DNA of 64,000 bases from positions 26,009 to 90,008 of the forward strand of contig JASANG010001671.1 in assembly GCA_030248215.1 (NCBI GenBank), in the 5' to 3' direction. Source of the stretch: Enoplolaimus lenunculus (Eukaryota > Nematoda > Enoplea > Enoplida > Thoracostomopsidae). Both the position numbers and the translations under genes were made by a program. Position 1 is the first letter of the stretch, and the number at the start of each line of letters is the position of its first letter. Below the pieces are notes generated by a model. The model was not told the origin of the DNA. It saw only the letters and a program-made list of their open reading frames with translations, and made no database searches. Of this stretch, positions 1 through 12,188 are shown in pieces.

Positions 1-91
1 CGCTTCAGTCAACTAATGGTGTATTAATATTATATATAAGATCAATACAACTTCAAAAACAATAGTCAAAATTCACAATTAAAACTCTTAC

Positions 92-255
92 AAAGTCGCT
101 AATTTCAATCCACACGCATCCGAGCAATATTTCGATCGCGGGCGTGTCGCGTTAATACAACCAGGGCCGAGACACTGAGTTAAACTGTACTCTTCACTGT
201 CGAACGGAACATCTCCAGCAGTTGTGCTCAGATTTTGGCCAGGTTTAGAACATTC
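92..255 (-). CDS. cfp-1: CFP1 exon, C-terminal Cys motif; gene continues beyond left edge
   Basis: Reads ECSKPGQNL, then QCLGPGCINATRP and SKYCSDACGLKLAT, the conserved block downstream of the CXXC finger in CFP1. Ends at TT|GTAAGAG. Confidence 0.85.
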
Positions 256-3200
256 CTGAAGCAAAAAAAAACAAATAGAACACCGGTTGACCTTGAAATT
301 TATGCTCCGAAAGCTGCATTACATAGCTTTAGCTTAAAACTGTGCCACTAAAACGAAACTTAAATTTTCAACGTTAAAGTTACCTTCAAACGTCTACACA
401 GCACCGAGAGTGACGCTATACTTTTTTGTAATTCTAACGTCATCCGACGCCGTCATATATATTACAGTCCGGTGTTGTACGGTAATTCGTGTGCAATTGT
501 GCGTGGTGCCGAACGCTAAGTATTGCAACTCTGGATTGAAAGGAAAGTGAAAGTTTCGCCTCCTTTTAGTTAAGGAAAGTGAAAGTTTCGCCTCCTTTTC
601 CGGTTTAGTAGGTTTTGGTTCCGATTTAAAAATTACAAACCGGAACCGAAACTTTGCCGCTTTTTGGAGAGTTAAGTTCCAATCGAATTATGGCGCTACC
701 CATACCCTATCATTCCACTTCGCACGTCTCATTGGCTTTTTCGCGCTGCTTCGTTGAACATGCTTTAGTTTCACTCCCTGTTCTGATTTTTCTTCAAGCT
801 AAAACACAAGTCGTTATTTAGGATAAATATTTTGACGACTGTATTAACTGCATGTAGAACGAACATCATCTATGATTCTGATAAGGGCAGGGTCATGTTG
901 TCAAATGCTTATACCATCTATCACCAATTAGCAATAGGTTTTCAGACTGACGAACTACTGCATTTGTGGATCAAAAAATTGTCGCAGAATTAGACGAAAT
1001 CAAATGCAAATAATACAGATTTTACAACCTGGCCATGTCTTCGTTCGATTGTTACAAAAACTATCAGTAACTGTGATATATCCAATCAACATTTGAGAAT
1101 ACATGCCAAAGCCTTATGGTGGCGCTATACTTTATGATGACATCCAACGCCGTCCGTCACCCATCCGGTACCGCGTGGCGCCGTCCGTCACCGTGCGGTA
1201 TCGTACCTGAATTACTCACGTGGGATACCGTACATAGGGTGACGGAAAGCGCCGCACAATTTATAGCGCCACCATTAGATGATACACGTTAAACTATATT
1301 GTAATGTAAGTTAATAGACTGTTCAAACTATAACGTTTAACAATAGGGCACTATCCGAACTTACCGGAAGGCTTAAGTCAGGCAACGAACTTTTTCCTTT
1401 GTTCACACACAATCGCAATTTGCATTTTTCTCTTGTACCCGAGCCGCCAAACTTCTTTTTATCCTAAAACAAAAAACAATATACATCATTCTCGAACAAA
1501 ATAAATAATTTTCAAATACTTAAAATAAAGCAATTCAGACCAGCAACATGTCAGTATAAGCTTAATTTCCTCACACTAAACTTCCATCCTGCAACGCAAA
1601 AGTCCCATCGTTTTTATTCTACTAAATAAGTCAGACAACAATTTCAACAAATCCATAACTTTGTCGCCCGTGGCTAAAATTGTTATGCCGGTGTATATAC
1701 CTGTATTGCTTTTATTCTCTGATTTCGAATTTAATCCACTAATTCCCGAGTAAATTTTTTTCGCACAGAAGTAAAATGTTTTAGCTATTTTTAATAAAAG
1801 GGTGTTTTCCATAACGTTTTACCGTTTTGAGTCGATTATTGCCCAAGTGGTATTACTGTGGTCTTAATAGATGGCACAGGATTTTTAGAATTACGAATTG
1901 TACATTAACAAAAATAACTACAAAAAACAAATTACGTTTTAAACTCTCTTCTAAAGTTATACATGTTCAGGTTGCATAAATTTATCATTATAATAAAGTT
2001 TACTCGCCTTGCAAGTTTCACACTTCCCACAGTCTTGATTTCGGAAGCAACCAATACATTTGCCGCAGCCGGGAATCGCCGTTGAAGTTAATGTGGAGCT
2101 TTTATCACAATCGGTCAAATTCGACAGTCGTCGCTTCTTCGCTCGATGATCGCTGCCGAAGTCCTATCAAAAACAAATTATAAGTTAAACAGTACCATAT
2201 AGAGCCATTCACGAAAATTTTGCAGCGGATTGACTAAATGTATGTTGAAGACAAAATTACTTGCTGAGTTTTGCCTGAAGCGAACAAAATTTATTATCAA
2301 TAAAACTATCGACTAACGTTTGACAAGAAACGTAACTAAATAACCTCATCAATAGAACGCCGATCAGAGTCCGAAGTATCTAAATGGCGTATCCGTTTTC
2401 GTCGCAAATGATCGTGAACTTTCGATGTCTTGTAAACGATTGCGAGGCTCGAATCTGCAGCTGCAATTTAAATAAAACACCCTTTCTTTGTGAAACTGTT
2501 CCACCAATAACTATACTGCTTTGGAGACAAATTACAACATGCTAAAGTATGCTAAACTTAGAGTAATCAATGTAGATCTTAACCTGAACCAATTGCTTCC
2601 GATGACGCTAGCTTAAATCAGGCATTTCGAAGCATATATGAAGTTTTCATTCCTTAAAAACACGGGCAACCAAGACTTGATTTGTTCTCTGACAACGATT
2701 GACATAACAACTCAAGAAACACACCTAGACACTTTTCACAATAAAACTTTTTGATATGCTTCGCATCTTTCGACGTAACGTTGATACAGCGACCATGATA
2801 CCACTCATTGCAATTATCACAACCACTGAAAAGTAAAGCATGTATAGTAGAAGTGAATTCTTATCCTAAAATTAACATATAACATAACAGTAAATAATTT
2901 TTTGCAATAATTTGTTAAAAATAATTTAATACTAGAAACCTAAGAGCCGCCAATCGGGAAAAGTATGCAAAAGTCAACGTGTCAGCTTAAAACTACTCAA
3001 ACAAGTTAAATAGTAGAGATGCACCGATTAGTCGGCATAGGTGTATGTAATAATCGCCACTTTTCGTGAGTATCGGCATCGGAACTGCAAAAAAATTGTT
3101 GATTCTTTGCTGATACTTTTTGCACATAACAGTCAGGTGGAATGCTATCAGTTTTACTTATTGCCGTATACGTCTTGTAAACAGGTGAGAAATGCCTGTC

Positions 3201-4367
3201 CAGGTGCATATGCAATATATCTGCAATGCACTTTGTGTAGTACGCTTGCCGGCCGCACACGGTCGACATATAGTCGACGAATGAAGCAATTAGACAAGCG
3301 AGCTGCGTGGCGCAGTGGTAACAGCGTCTGCCTGACACGCAGAAAGTCGCTAGTTCGGAACCACTTGTAACCCACTTTTCCAGCTGCATAGTTAAGAGGT
3401 CTGAATTCCCGGTTCCAACCTAGACCGACCTGTGGGCTACGCCGTGAGCGCAATCGTAAATTGACGCGCTACAAACACGGTATCTAGTCGACAATAAGGA
3501 CGGTCAATGCACCAGCTTGTTGAAAATTTGGCAATGTAAACATGTAAGATATGCTTGTCCTGGGGCATATCCAATATATCTGCAATGCACATTCTGTACT
3601 ATGCTTGTCGGCAGCATGCGGAAGACATAGTCGACGATAGAACCAGTTGGACAAGCGGGCTACGTGCCGCTGTGGTAACAGCATGTGTCTGACACGCACA
3701 AGGTCGCCAGTTCGAAACCACTTGTATCCCGCTTTTCCAGCTGCTTAGTTGAAAGGTCTGAAGACCCGGTTTCAACCTAGACTGACCAGTAAGCTCTGTT
3801 GCGTTTGTGTTTGAAAAAATTAATTGGATTGAACCGTTCTCATAAAATTATAATAAATTATGGTGGTTAGAGATTAAGTCTTCGCATAATGATAAAATGT
3901 AGTATCCTATCTGTTCTTTAAACATGGTGTACTACAAGTGGTGTGATAAGTTGGGTAGGCTCGGGTACGACGGTTTTTAGTTCTGAGTTTCAATTCTTGA
4001 GCTAGAAATGAGGGTGTTCGTACGAGATTTCGATCCCGCTGCTGGATTTTCACGTTTTGATGCCTTATTAGAATATCAAAATTTTACATTCACATGTATC
4101 TTGGTTCTTCTATGTTTTACTGCTGCTGCATATGAAAGCACTAATGCATCAGTGTTTTAACCAATGTCCGGCATCAGCATAAGGTTCTATTTTACCTCCA
4201 ATGCATTCGCATGTCACAGTTAGAATTGGCATCGCATATTTCAAAATAAGAATTGGCATCGGTATCGGCATGGCACATCCCTATTAAATGGTTTCCACAA
4301 AGACTTACATCATAAATTTGCTAGTACTTCGTGATCTACAAATGCAGTACGAAACAATATCAGACAT
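92..4367 (-). CDS. cfp-1: CXXC1/CFP1, CpG-binding subunit of the Set1 H3K4 methyltransferase complex (6 exons, 3' end outside window)
   Basis: Exons, 5' to 3': 4367-4309, 2825-2725, 2454-2345, 2163-2008, 1463-1365, 255-92; all joins keep frame. The product starts MSDIVSYCICRS, so a PHD finger begins at residue 7 (YCIC, then GCDNCNEWYHG, then FYCEKC). A basic linker follows, then a CXXC zinc finger (CGKCIGCFRNQDCGKCETCK plus KKFGG and KCKLRLC), then a Cys-rich motif (CLGPGCINA, SKYCSDACGLKLA) typical of CFP1. Known role: CFP1 binds unmethylated CpG and, through the PHD, H3K4me3, recruiting Set1/COMPASS to promoters in the nucleus. The linker between CXXC finger and CLGPGC motif is much shorter than in vertebrates, so an exon between 1365 and 255 may be missed. 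The last visible exon ends at a good donor and the C-terminal part lies left of the window. Confidence 0.9.
1117..1274. mobile_element. PIF/Harbinger-like MITE (family E) in a CFP1 intron
   Basis: TIR TGGTGGCGCTATA at both ends, flanked by TTA on each side. The interior is made of the CGCCGTCCGTCACC motif and its complement, as in the other E copies. Confidence 0.8.
1365..1463 (-). CDS. cfp-1: CFP1 exon 5, C-terminal half of CXXC finger
   Basis: 33 codons, DKKKFGGSGTREKCKLRLC and onward, with KFGG and the last two zinc-binding Cys. Acceptor TTTTAG, donor CCG|GTAAGT. Confidence 0.85.
2008..2163 (-). CDS. cfp-1: CFP1 exon 4, N-terminal half of CXXC finger; GC splice donor
   Basis: 52 in-frame codons ending in CGKCIGCFRNQDCGKCETCK. 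The conserved continuation (KKFGG) is reached only if the donor is AAG|GCGAGT, a GC-AG intron. The nearby GT four bases on would put an immediate stop in the next exon. Confidence 0.85.
2345..2454 (-). CDS. cfp-1: CFP1 exon 3, basic linker
   Basis: Phase joins give CLDSSLAIVYKTSK, then HDHLRRKRIRHLD and a Ser/Asp-rich tail, matching the charged linker after the PHD finger in CFP1. Acceptor GCTGCAG, donor GAG|GTTA. Confidence 0.75.
2725..2825 (-). CDS. cfp-1: CFP1 exon 2, core of PHD finger
   Basis: Reads GCDNCNEWYHGRC, then KKFYCEKCL. These are the zinc ligands of the second half of a PHD finger. Acceptor CTTTTCAG, donor G|GTGTGT. Confidence 0.9.
3172..3480 (+). repeat. tRNA-derived SINE, copy 1
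   Basis: A-box-like TGGCGCAGTGGT at 3309 and B-box-like AGTTCGGAACC at 3352, with a clover-leaf anticodon stem-loop CTGACAC (anticodon GAC, Val-like). An upstream block (TGCATATGCAATATATCTGC and GTCGAC) is shared with the other three copies. It lies in the first CFP1 intron. Confidence 0.7.
3535..3800 (+). repeat. tRNA-derived SINE, copy 2 (tandem to copy 1)
   Basis: Same plan as copy 1: the GCATATCCAATATATCTGC block, then GCTACGTGCCGCTGTGGT, CTGACAC loop and GCCAGTTCGAAACC B box. The A box is more decayed. Confidence 0.7.
4309..4367 (-). CDS. cfp-1: CFP1 exon 1 with start codon; first half of PHD finger
   Basis: ATG at 4367 opens MSDIVSYCICRSRSTSKFM and the exon ends AT|GTAAGT in phase 2. 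The next exon supplies T, giving FMI-GCDNC, the exact CFP1 order. A different minus frame is open across this region and is a shadow. Confidence 0.85.
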
Positions 4368-6468
4368 TGCGAAGAAGTGTACACACAAAGTTCACAAAGT
4401 AGTAGTCTAAAAATTTCACAAACATTTCTAGTTCGATCAAAAAGAACATTAGATTTCCTAGTGAAACAGCTGGAAAAGACACCCCGTTCCAAAAAATATT
4501 TTTTATCATGTCACATTATTATATCTGGTGAAATTAATACGCAGTCGACCCTTGATGAATATTTGAACAAACAAACGTCCCTAAATGTTTGAAATAACAT
4601 AATGTAAAAATAATAATCACTAGCTAAGTATTAATCACAACTAACAATAAACCTTCAGTATTGTAGCAGAACTCAGGCAGAATTGTTGACGTTGCAAAGG
4701 TACGACTTAAGATTTGTTGATTAGGTAACAAACACTTGGTAAGTTAATCATGCATCAAAATGGTAAAAACAGGAGGTACCTGGCAACATAGATTAATTAT
4801 ATTATAGCATCCTGATTAAAACGCTTTGGCTGACTGGCAAATTGGCAAGAATTTACAAAAATCTACAATGGACAATTTTCGATTTTAAAATTACGTGGTG
4901 GCAGAGTGTACATCTACATACTGATGACGGTTTTGACAATGATTTGTGATCCATGCCTATTTGGCGCTGCCGTTTCCGTTTTTAATATTGGTATTAATTG
5001 AACAATCGTCCAAACTACAGTTGTCGTACATACTGGCAGGGTGCAACGGGGATTATAACATAGCGGAAACGGAATCGGAAAGTTTACAATACCGAAGCCG
5101 CAACCGGAACCGAAACCGGAAAACAAACTTTCTTGTAACCAAAAAATTCATTTTTATAACGCTATTTTTTCGCTTTTACTGGTGTAAACACACCATTTAT
5201 AGGATGCCACAATCCTGAACCAAATGTAGCAGCTGGATAAGTGTGATCAATTATATAGTATGCCACAAGTTGAAAATTTTGGCAATATATTCTCAGACAA
5301 TTTTAGAAAAATAAGTTGCAATAATATGTCAGTTTTTCTTATACTTTGGAATGAGAAAAAATTTTCATTACCAAAAATACCGTAAAATTCCCATGAAAAA
5401 ATAGCGGATTTTTAGCGGAACCGGATAGTGAAAAATACCGGATTTCTCTCCTACAGGTAGGCGAAAGTTGTCGGATAGACGAGTGAGCGACCAATCGTTG
5501 TGTCTCATTTTGTGTCAATTTTTATTGTAAAATATGCTGCATCATAATGATGTCACAATTTTTTCCGGCCGGTTCCTGCCCGGTGAACAACCCAGCCTAA
5601 AACATTACCTTGTGCCAGATTAATAAGCGAAACGTATTTATTTTTCTTTCCTATCAACTCTTGAATATTTCAGCCTCATTGGTAAATAGTGCAAAGCTCG
5701 TGCGCTAAGCGAAGTTTTTATACGTACTACTGCAGAATTTTGATATTTTATAGCTCAAACTGTTTTTAAATACATTAAGCTTCCAAACTTCGCTTCAAAA
5801 ACACGTTGTTTTGGTTATTTCTGTAGAAAATCATTAAGTTCACTACACGTACGCCTTGTGAATTTTTTGAAAATTGAAGTTTTTCCGTCCATGTTTATAT
5901 AATCTTTGAGGGGCGGATCGAAACTTAGCATAAGGTTTAGACTAAATTGTTCGTTTATGTTTGGGCTCCGAAACTCAATAGTATGGTTTGTTTAGAAATA
6001 TGTTTAAACTATTGATATGCGGGGCCGAAGCAGCCAACCTCATACCCCTATTTAGGAGCCCATCCAAACTGGTTAAAACGGAAACCGCCAAAGTTTTAAA
6101 ATGCGTCTGGCGTCGCACTCACTTTGCTTGCTATTTTGACCTTCCCACCCTGGAGTTTCGGTGGAGCCCCACCCCTATCTGCTCCGGCAGCGCTGATATA
6201 TCCCTCAAAGTAGTATTGGCAATCCAATTTTCTTTATAAGTAGCTGAAATTCAGATTTGCATTGAAATATTTATGCAAAATGAGTACCGCTAATAAGTTG
6301 TCAAAAGTTAAAGCATTGATTTTTGTTCCTGGTTCATAACCTCAGCGATTAGGTTTTCTGACAGACAAACAATGGCAGTATGTGGATCTTTAAATTGCGC
6401 GTGCGAAAATTGGGTTGAATTTCGAACCTCGTCATTTACTATAGTTTTGAAACCGACATGAACCATCA
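4368..6468. other. Gene-free stretch upstream of CFP1
   Basis: No coding exon seen. 4914-5590 is a decayed repeat rich in CGGAACCG-type motifs with a CAGGGTGCAACGG end near 5036, resembling the hAT-like elements at 38426 and 25415. A block near 6080-6190 recurs near 21610-21680. The CFP1 promoter must lie in or near 4368-4900, but no TATA box or initiator can be singled out. Confidence 0.5.
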
Positions 6469-6718
6469 CACTTTAAATTTCAGTAAGTTGATTTCAGCTC
6501 AGAAATGACATATATCACTCAGTCTAGTAAGGACTATCAGAACTCAGAATTTTGATTCAATTCAACTCAATCTAAATGAATTTATCAACCCGGAAATAAG
6601 CAACTTAACTCAGAGTGAGAATCAACTCAACTCAGATTGAGATAATGTTTACAGATATTCATTAAGAAATATAACTCGCTAGTTGAGTTGATTAGTTTGC
6701 TCACTGGAATTTACAGTG
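6469..6718. mobile_element. Tc1/mariner-like MITE (family H), copy 1
   Basis: Ends CACTTTAAATTTCAG and GGAATTTACAGTG. The interior is rich in inverted AACTCAGAxTGAG/GAGTTGA repeats. Shares its whole plan with 23427-23673. Confidence 0.65.
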
Positions 6719-7289
6719 CACTAACTGACGATGAGTGCTGCGCAAATCTGAGAATATAGGCCCAGGACTCAAATTTTCTAAATTGAATTTTAGTAAAAGT
6801 TAGCGGTTCGTTAAAAGGCTTGGATCACGAAACATATATTTCACTGGGCTTCAGATTTGATATGCTGCGACCACTGTTCACAGGGTGCAAACAAACGAGA
6901 AAAATACCGGGGCACAAGCCGTGGTTCATCAAATTTTGACGGCCTCGAAACCGGAGTTAAGGGAAATTTATGGAACAGAAAATATGTTGAACTTCTTTAA
7001 TTTTACCAACTCGTCGCTTGCCATTTTGTAGCCAGACCATGACCAAATCCTAAGCCTAAGCGTAAGTCTAATTGCTAACGACCAAATTGTCGTATCTATG
7101 AGATGTCGCGTTACGAAATGTCGGTCAACAAGTCATCCTAGAAATTTCAAACCATTCCGTTGATCACTTTGTCTGCCACGCTTGTTTGAACGTAAAATTC
7201 GCCTTTGGGTATGAAACCCTATCGAATATTCACAAGCTTGTAGTCAGCCCATCCTGCTAGGAATCCTAAGACTTTTTAAGAGGGACGTT

Positions 7290-7509
7290 CATTGCAGAAA
7301 TGGTGAGTCAAATTGACTCTCTCCAAAATACGCTTTACGGAACTACACAAACTGAGTCTAAATTTGACACCGCCAGAGCCAAATTTGACTAACTGAGTCG
7401 CTCGATGTATCGAATTTCACTTTGGTTCAGCCGAATTTTGACTCAGTTTGCGTAGTCAAGAAAAACCTATTTTGGAGAGAGTCAATTTGACTCACCATTT
7501 TTTGCATTG
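7290..7509. mobile_element. Tc1/mariner-like foldback MITE (family G), copy 1
   Basis: Nearly palindromic over about 220 bp: AATGGTGAGTCAAATTGACT at the left and its complement at the right, with inner GACTCAGTTTG/CAAACTGAGTC arms. Confidence 0.75.
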
Positions 7510-8977
7510 TACAAGGAGTTGCGATGGATTACAACCAAGGTTGAAAATTGTCCTCAGGGGGTGCAAACTTTTTTCAGGGGGCTGACTCTTCTTGGCCCTA
7601 CTCTGACTGTGGGCCTGATTATTTACCACAACTTTGTTTTATTTTCATTTTGAAATATTAAACTTTTTATATCAGTCAAATTGCTATTTGAAAATAAACT
7701 TAACTGTTTCAACGCAGGGCTGGTGTCATCTCTTGATTTGCTTAAAACATAAGTGACAAATCCTGACGCCTGTATCTGTAGCGTATTGGACTTAAAATTC
7801 AAAAGGGCAAGGGTCCATTGGAATTCCGAGTCCGTCTAAAATTCCGGCAAAATTTGACTTCCGATTCCGATACCGGCTGACAGCTGTTCCGATGCCGGAA
7901 TTCTGATTTTTATGTTATGACTTTTTAAGATGATTGAACTTAGATTTTGTTTGTTTCGTTTTGTTTCGTTCATTTGCAATTATTCTGTTGGTTGCTTCTT
8001 CGAAATATTCCCACTTGTTACGTGTATTCCGTCAGCTATATAAACAATTTTTGCTGAAACAGTAAACAGTAACGGAAACAGGCATACTGCAACAAAAGTT
8101 AAAAATCATACACCTTTAACTTTTTAATAGAATTACTAAAACTTGATTCCGATTCCGATTCCGGTTCCGACAGAAAAATTGGATTCCGATTCCGCGTCAG
8201 ACAAAATCTAGTTCCGGTTGGAACCTTGCAAAACGGTATGTCTTAGCAATTTTTGGCCCATATCACTTTTAGCACCGTTCCATTTTTTGACGGCCCTACA
8301 AAAGAGTATAGCATTTTAGCCCATGTTTTTTGCTTACGCTTTTTACGCTTAGGATTGCACTTTTTTCAACGATTATGCTTTGGTTTACGAATATGCTTAA
8401 AATCTGACGTTATGATCCTAAACGTATTTAACATTTTGCAATTGTTTCATGACCATCGCAGCAATTAATGAAATTTTGTACTAATTGCAAATGCAATATA
8501 TTGAAAGAAATAGTACAAACTCCGCCCATTAAACTTCCGTTGAAACATTTTCAACTGAAACCTTTTTATTGATGATGGGTAGTGAAGTCGGCTGGTTAGA
8601 TTTTAGCAATCGCAAGACCTACTGTAGATTGTTCAATTCCACAGTGATGCATCTGATCGTTTTTAACGTAAAATTTGCACTTCTGACGTTTAAAAACTTG
8701 CAATATTTGACATTTCAAAACTGCGCACTCGAATATAAATTTGTGTTCGCTTCGCTTTTAAATTAAAATATTTATTCTTTCGCTGTTGTATGTGAAATAT
8801 TGTGAAAACTGGCAAATTTCGTTTTGTGAGTTTAAAAAGTTTGCAAAATCGTAAAAATATATTCTTCCGATGGTTCGAAATTATTGGGTTATTTCAAAAT
8901 TTTGAACTAAATTTTTGGTTTCAACTGTTTTACATTTTCATTTGTTCAATTAAAGTTTTGGTCTGTAATTAAATAGT
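7510..8977. other. Gene-free stretch, decayed repeat
   Basis: AT-rich, no supportable exon on either strand. 7830-8220 holds GATTCCGATTCCGATTCCGG runs, related to the CGGAACCG repeat near 5100 and 600. Confidence 0.4.
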
Positions 8978-9221
8978 GGTTCATGTAAAGATCAGGTGCG
9001 GAACGTTTTTGTGTGGGACTAGAAAAGAGTAAGCTTAAGCTTAAGACTCATTTTTTTGCTTGCCGTAGGCTTAGGCTTAGAAATATGCTCATTCTTACGC
9101 TTAGGCTTAGTTTTAGGCTCAGGCTTAGGCTTAGGAATATGCTCATTCTTACGCTTAGACTCAGGCTTAGGCTTAGGAATATGCTTATAATACTGTTCCG
9201 CCCCTGTTCTTTACATAGGCT
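8978..9221. mobile_element. TTAGGC-bearing MITE, subfamily B
   Basis: Left end GGTTCATGTAAAGATCAGG, right end CCCCTGTTCTTTACATAGGC. The interior has TTAGGC units split by TATGCTCATTCTTACG. Confidence 0.8.
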
Positions 9222-9304
9222 TAAATCGTTCAGAACGTCAGCTGTAAGTTTATTATCTTTAGCTGAATATAATGAACGGTTAATTGGTCTCAGCAACAGT
9301 TGGC

Positions 9305-9592
9305 TAAGGTTCGTTTAATTAAATAAGAGTGTGCAACTTGGCAAAATTTGCGTTACATAAAAATACCAGCACGCGATGCGTTTTTGTCCATTCCCCATCT
9401 TATTTCTGAGGGTTCGATATCACACGTCCAAATCGTTGATAAACATGTTGAAATTCCACTGTTTACTAATTCATACCCCTCCTGTAAGCAGGAGTAACCG
9501 AAAAACGTAACGTGTGCTGGATACATTCCTCTGCACATGGAATATGCCGAGTTGCATATACTTGTCAATAGAGCACGCATTATCCACTCCTA
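9305..9592. mobile_element. MITE family K, copy 1
   Basis: Ends in AAGAGTGTGCAACT and CACTCCT. The ACGTGTGCTGGATACATTCC block is shared with copies at 18743, 24985 and 61605. The superfamily is not clear. Confidence 0.55.
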
Positions 9593-9692
9593 GTTCCAGG
9601 TAGAGTGTATGATGTGTTCTTTTTACAGGAGTGTGTAGCTACTTAGGTGCATTCTGTGTGCAAAAACATACATTTGTTTCGAAAGTACATTC

Positions 9693-9896
9693 CTAAGTAT
9701 AACCTTGCATTATCGTTAAAGTTTTTTATATAAGACAAATAAACGTTTAATTCAACGGATAGTTACAATACCGGATATATCAGTAACGAAGGGCGCCGGA
9801 GGGCCGGTTAAAAATAAATAACAGTCCGTAACCGAATTAGAGGGGGTACCCCCTCGAGAGGCCAAAAAAATCAATTTCTCCTCTAATTTGGGTCAT
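9693..9896. mobile_element. Family J (Tc1/mariner-like) MITE fragment
   Basis: Reverse-oriented, 5'-truncated copy. TTTAATTCAACGGATA, GGATATATCAGTAACG and TAAATAACAGTCCGTAACCG match the full copy at 28261-28704. Confidence 0.65.
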
Positions 9897-10115
9897 TAAA
9901 GTGCCCTCTAAACAGGAGAGGTGATCGGCCAAAAACGCAGCGCCCGGTGGTACATTTTGTCCAAAACAATTTTCACGAATAGTTTCTCACATTGTAAAGA
10001 GTGATTATCGACTCTTGCTTTCAGTACGTAACTTAAGTTTAGTGTCAAGTCCGAAGCATAAATGTTAGGTTTGGTTTAGGATTTAGTTGGAAGGGTACAA
10101 AGCACACCAAACTTG

Positions 10116-10307
10116 GGCCAATGCTTAAGAACAGTAACGGAACAGTATTATAAGCATATTCCTAACCCTAATCCTAAAGCCTGAGCCTAAGCGTAAGAAT
10201 GAGTGTATTTCTAAGCCTAAGCCAAGCAAAAAGAGTAGTCTAAAGCTTAAGCTTACTCTATTGTAGTCCCATAGAAAAACGTTCCGCCCCTGATCCTTAC
10301 ATGGACC
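10116..10307. mobile_element. TTAGGC-bearing MITE, subfamily B, exact 8-bp target duplication
   Basis: GGCCAATGCTTAAGAACAG at left and CTGATCCTTACATGGACC at right. CAAACTTG precedes and follows it exactly. Confidence 0.9.
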
Positions 10308-10569
10308 CAAACTTGTTATAGACGTTTAATTATCCGTGTGCCCCCTCATCACCTGCTTATGAATACGCATCCGAATTATTAGTTTTCTGGTGATGTGCGT
10401 AGTATTAAGAATCTATAATCTATTTGACAGCAGTACGTAAAAACAAAGTCAAATCGAAAATATTGCCAGCCGGGGGTATATTTTGGGCCATACCCCAGTA
10501 CTTTTCTGTACCTTAAATTTAACTTAGAGGTATTTTACAATATAGAAGCTGCATTTATAATCTTAAAAT

Positions 10570-10728
10570 ATACACGGATATTCAGAATAGGGTAAGCTTT
10601 AGGCTTCAGATTTAGGCTTATGCTTGGACTAAGGTATAAGCTAATTCATACGCTCAGGCTTGGGTTTAGGCTTAGAAATATGCTTATACTACTGTCCGGC
10701 CCTTGTTCTACACATTGGCCGCTGAGAC
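10570..10728. mobile_element. TTAGGC-bearing MITE, subfamily A, left end decayed
   Basis: Right end CCCTTGTTCTACACATTGGCC; interior AGGCTTGGGTTTAGGCTTAG. The left TIR is not recognisable. Confidence 0.6.
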
Positions 10729-10780
10729 TAATGGACTTAAAAACAAAACCAAGCTATTCGGCTGGCCCCTCTAAAACAGG

Positions 10781-10979
10781 GGCCCATGTGTAGAACAGGG
10801 CCGGAACAGTAGTATAAGCATGTTCCTAAGCTTATGCCTAAGCAAAAGCTCAAGCGTATGGATGAGCCTAAGCCTAAACCAAAGCCTAAGAATAAGCGAA
10901 AAAAAATTAGTTTAAAGCTTAAACTGACTCTATTATAACCCCTCCGGATAACGATCCGGTCCTGTTCTATACATGGGCC
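10781..10979. mobile_element. TTAGGC-bearing MITE, subfamily A
   Basis: Both TIRs are present (GGCCCATGTGTAGAACAGGG and its complement). Flanks AAAACAGG and GAAACCGG match at 6 of 8 positions. Confidence 0.85.
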
Positions 10980-10989
10980 GAAACCGGTA

Positions 10990-12000
10990 TCATGGTTTCG
11001 CCCAAGACTTGTAAAATCATTTGCCGATATATACATCGTATAATATAAATTTATAAATATTTCAATAAATAAAATCAATTTAAATAATCATACGGGGGGT
11101 TGACCATTGAGAAAAACGACCGGTAGACAATTAGAGGTTTTATCCGGATCCACAAAGAAGCGTTGAATTCCTTCCTTATGATTCGTCTTCCAACTAAATC
11201 AAGTCGACCATTCGTCGCATTTTTATTTCTATGAAAATTAGAAATAGCAAAATTTGCGGCCGAGTGGAAATGTTGGACGGAGTCATAATGAAGTAATATC
11301 AATATTTGCTTCTGAACATCAACTGAACGACTGTTATTTGATTGGTCCAAAAATCGGCGGCGAAATTTCAAATGATTGGATCTTATTTGATTGGTCCAAA
11401 AATTCGACTATGAAACTTCAACTGATGGAGTCTTATTTGATTGGTTTAAAAATTCGACTGTGAAACTGCAACTGATAGCGTCTTATTTCATTGATTCAAA
11501 TATTCGCAGGTGGTCTTGTGGGGGGCAATACGAATTTGTACGGACGAGGAATGGGTGGATTGGTGCTGGATGGACCGAACAGAAGAAAACTAAAAATTGG
11601 CCCGAAAAGTAATGAAATTTTTCGATTGCTGGGGAAAATATACAAGTACGCAGCTTTGGCAATATATTTGTCATAAATATTGATAGATAACTCTCATTCG
11701 AAGTATTATCAGGCCTATCGTTTTAGCTTAACGTGTTCGTACTAGGGGATCCAAACGGCGCCGGTGGAAGGTGTGAACGTCTGTCCGTCAGAAATTTTTT
11801 TGTGATAAAATGATAAGTTCCCTATCTTATAGTTTCCCCCTCAAAAAATTGGCTCATATATAGCATACAGGTTGCGTTTGATAAGTTTTGATTGCTCGCC
11901 CCTCGTGAAAAATTTCTGAATCCGCCGTTGCGTGCTCGAGGGTGTCAAGAGGCACTGGAAGACACGCACGGTGGGTTCAGCATATATTAAGGTTTTGGTA
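10990..12000. other. Gene-free stretch with degenerate direct repeats
   Basis: 11330-11510 has three imperfect copies of a ~70-bp block containing TCTTATTTGATTGGT followed by AAAATTCG. 11890-11930 is a fragment of the hAT-like family L end (GAATCCGCC). No supportable exon. Confidence 0.5.
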
Positions 12001-12188
12001 CACTGTAAACAATGGTGAGTCAAATTGACTTTCTCAGAAATAGGATTTTCCGTACTACACAAACTGAGCCAATTTCGACTCCGCCAGAGTCAAATTCGCT
12101 CTGACGGAGTCGAATTTTGACTCAGTTTGTGTACACGTGATAAGCCTATTTCGGAGAGAGTCAATTTGACTCACCATTTTTTGCAGTG
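12001..12188. mobile_element. Tc1/mariner-like foldback MITE (family G), copy 2, TA duplication
   Basis: CACTGTAAACAATGGTGAG to CACCATTTTTTGCAGTG, flanked by TA on each side (11999-12000, 12189-12190). Palindromic throughout. Confidence 0.85.
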
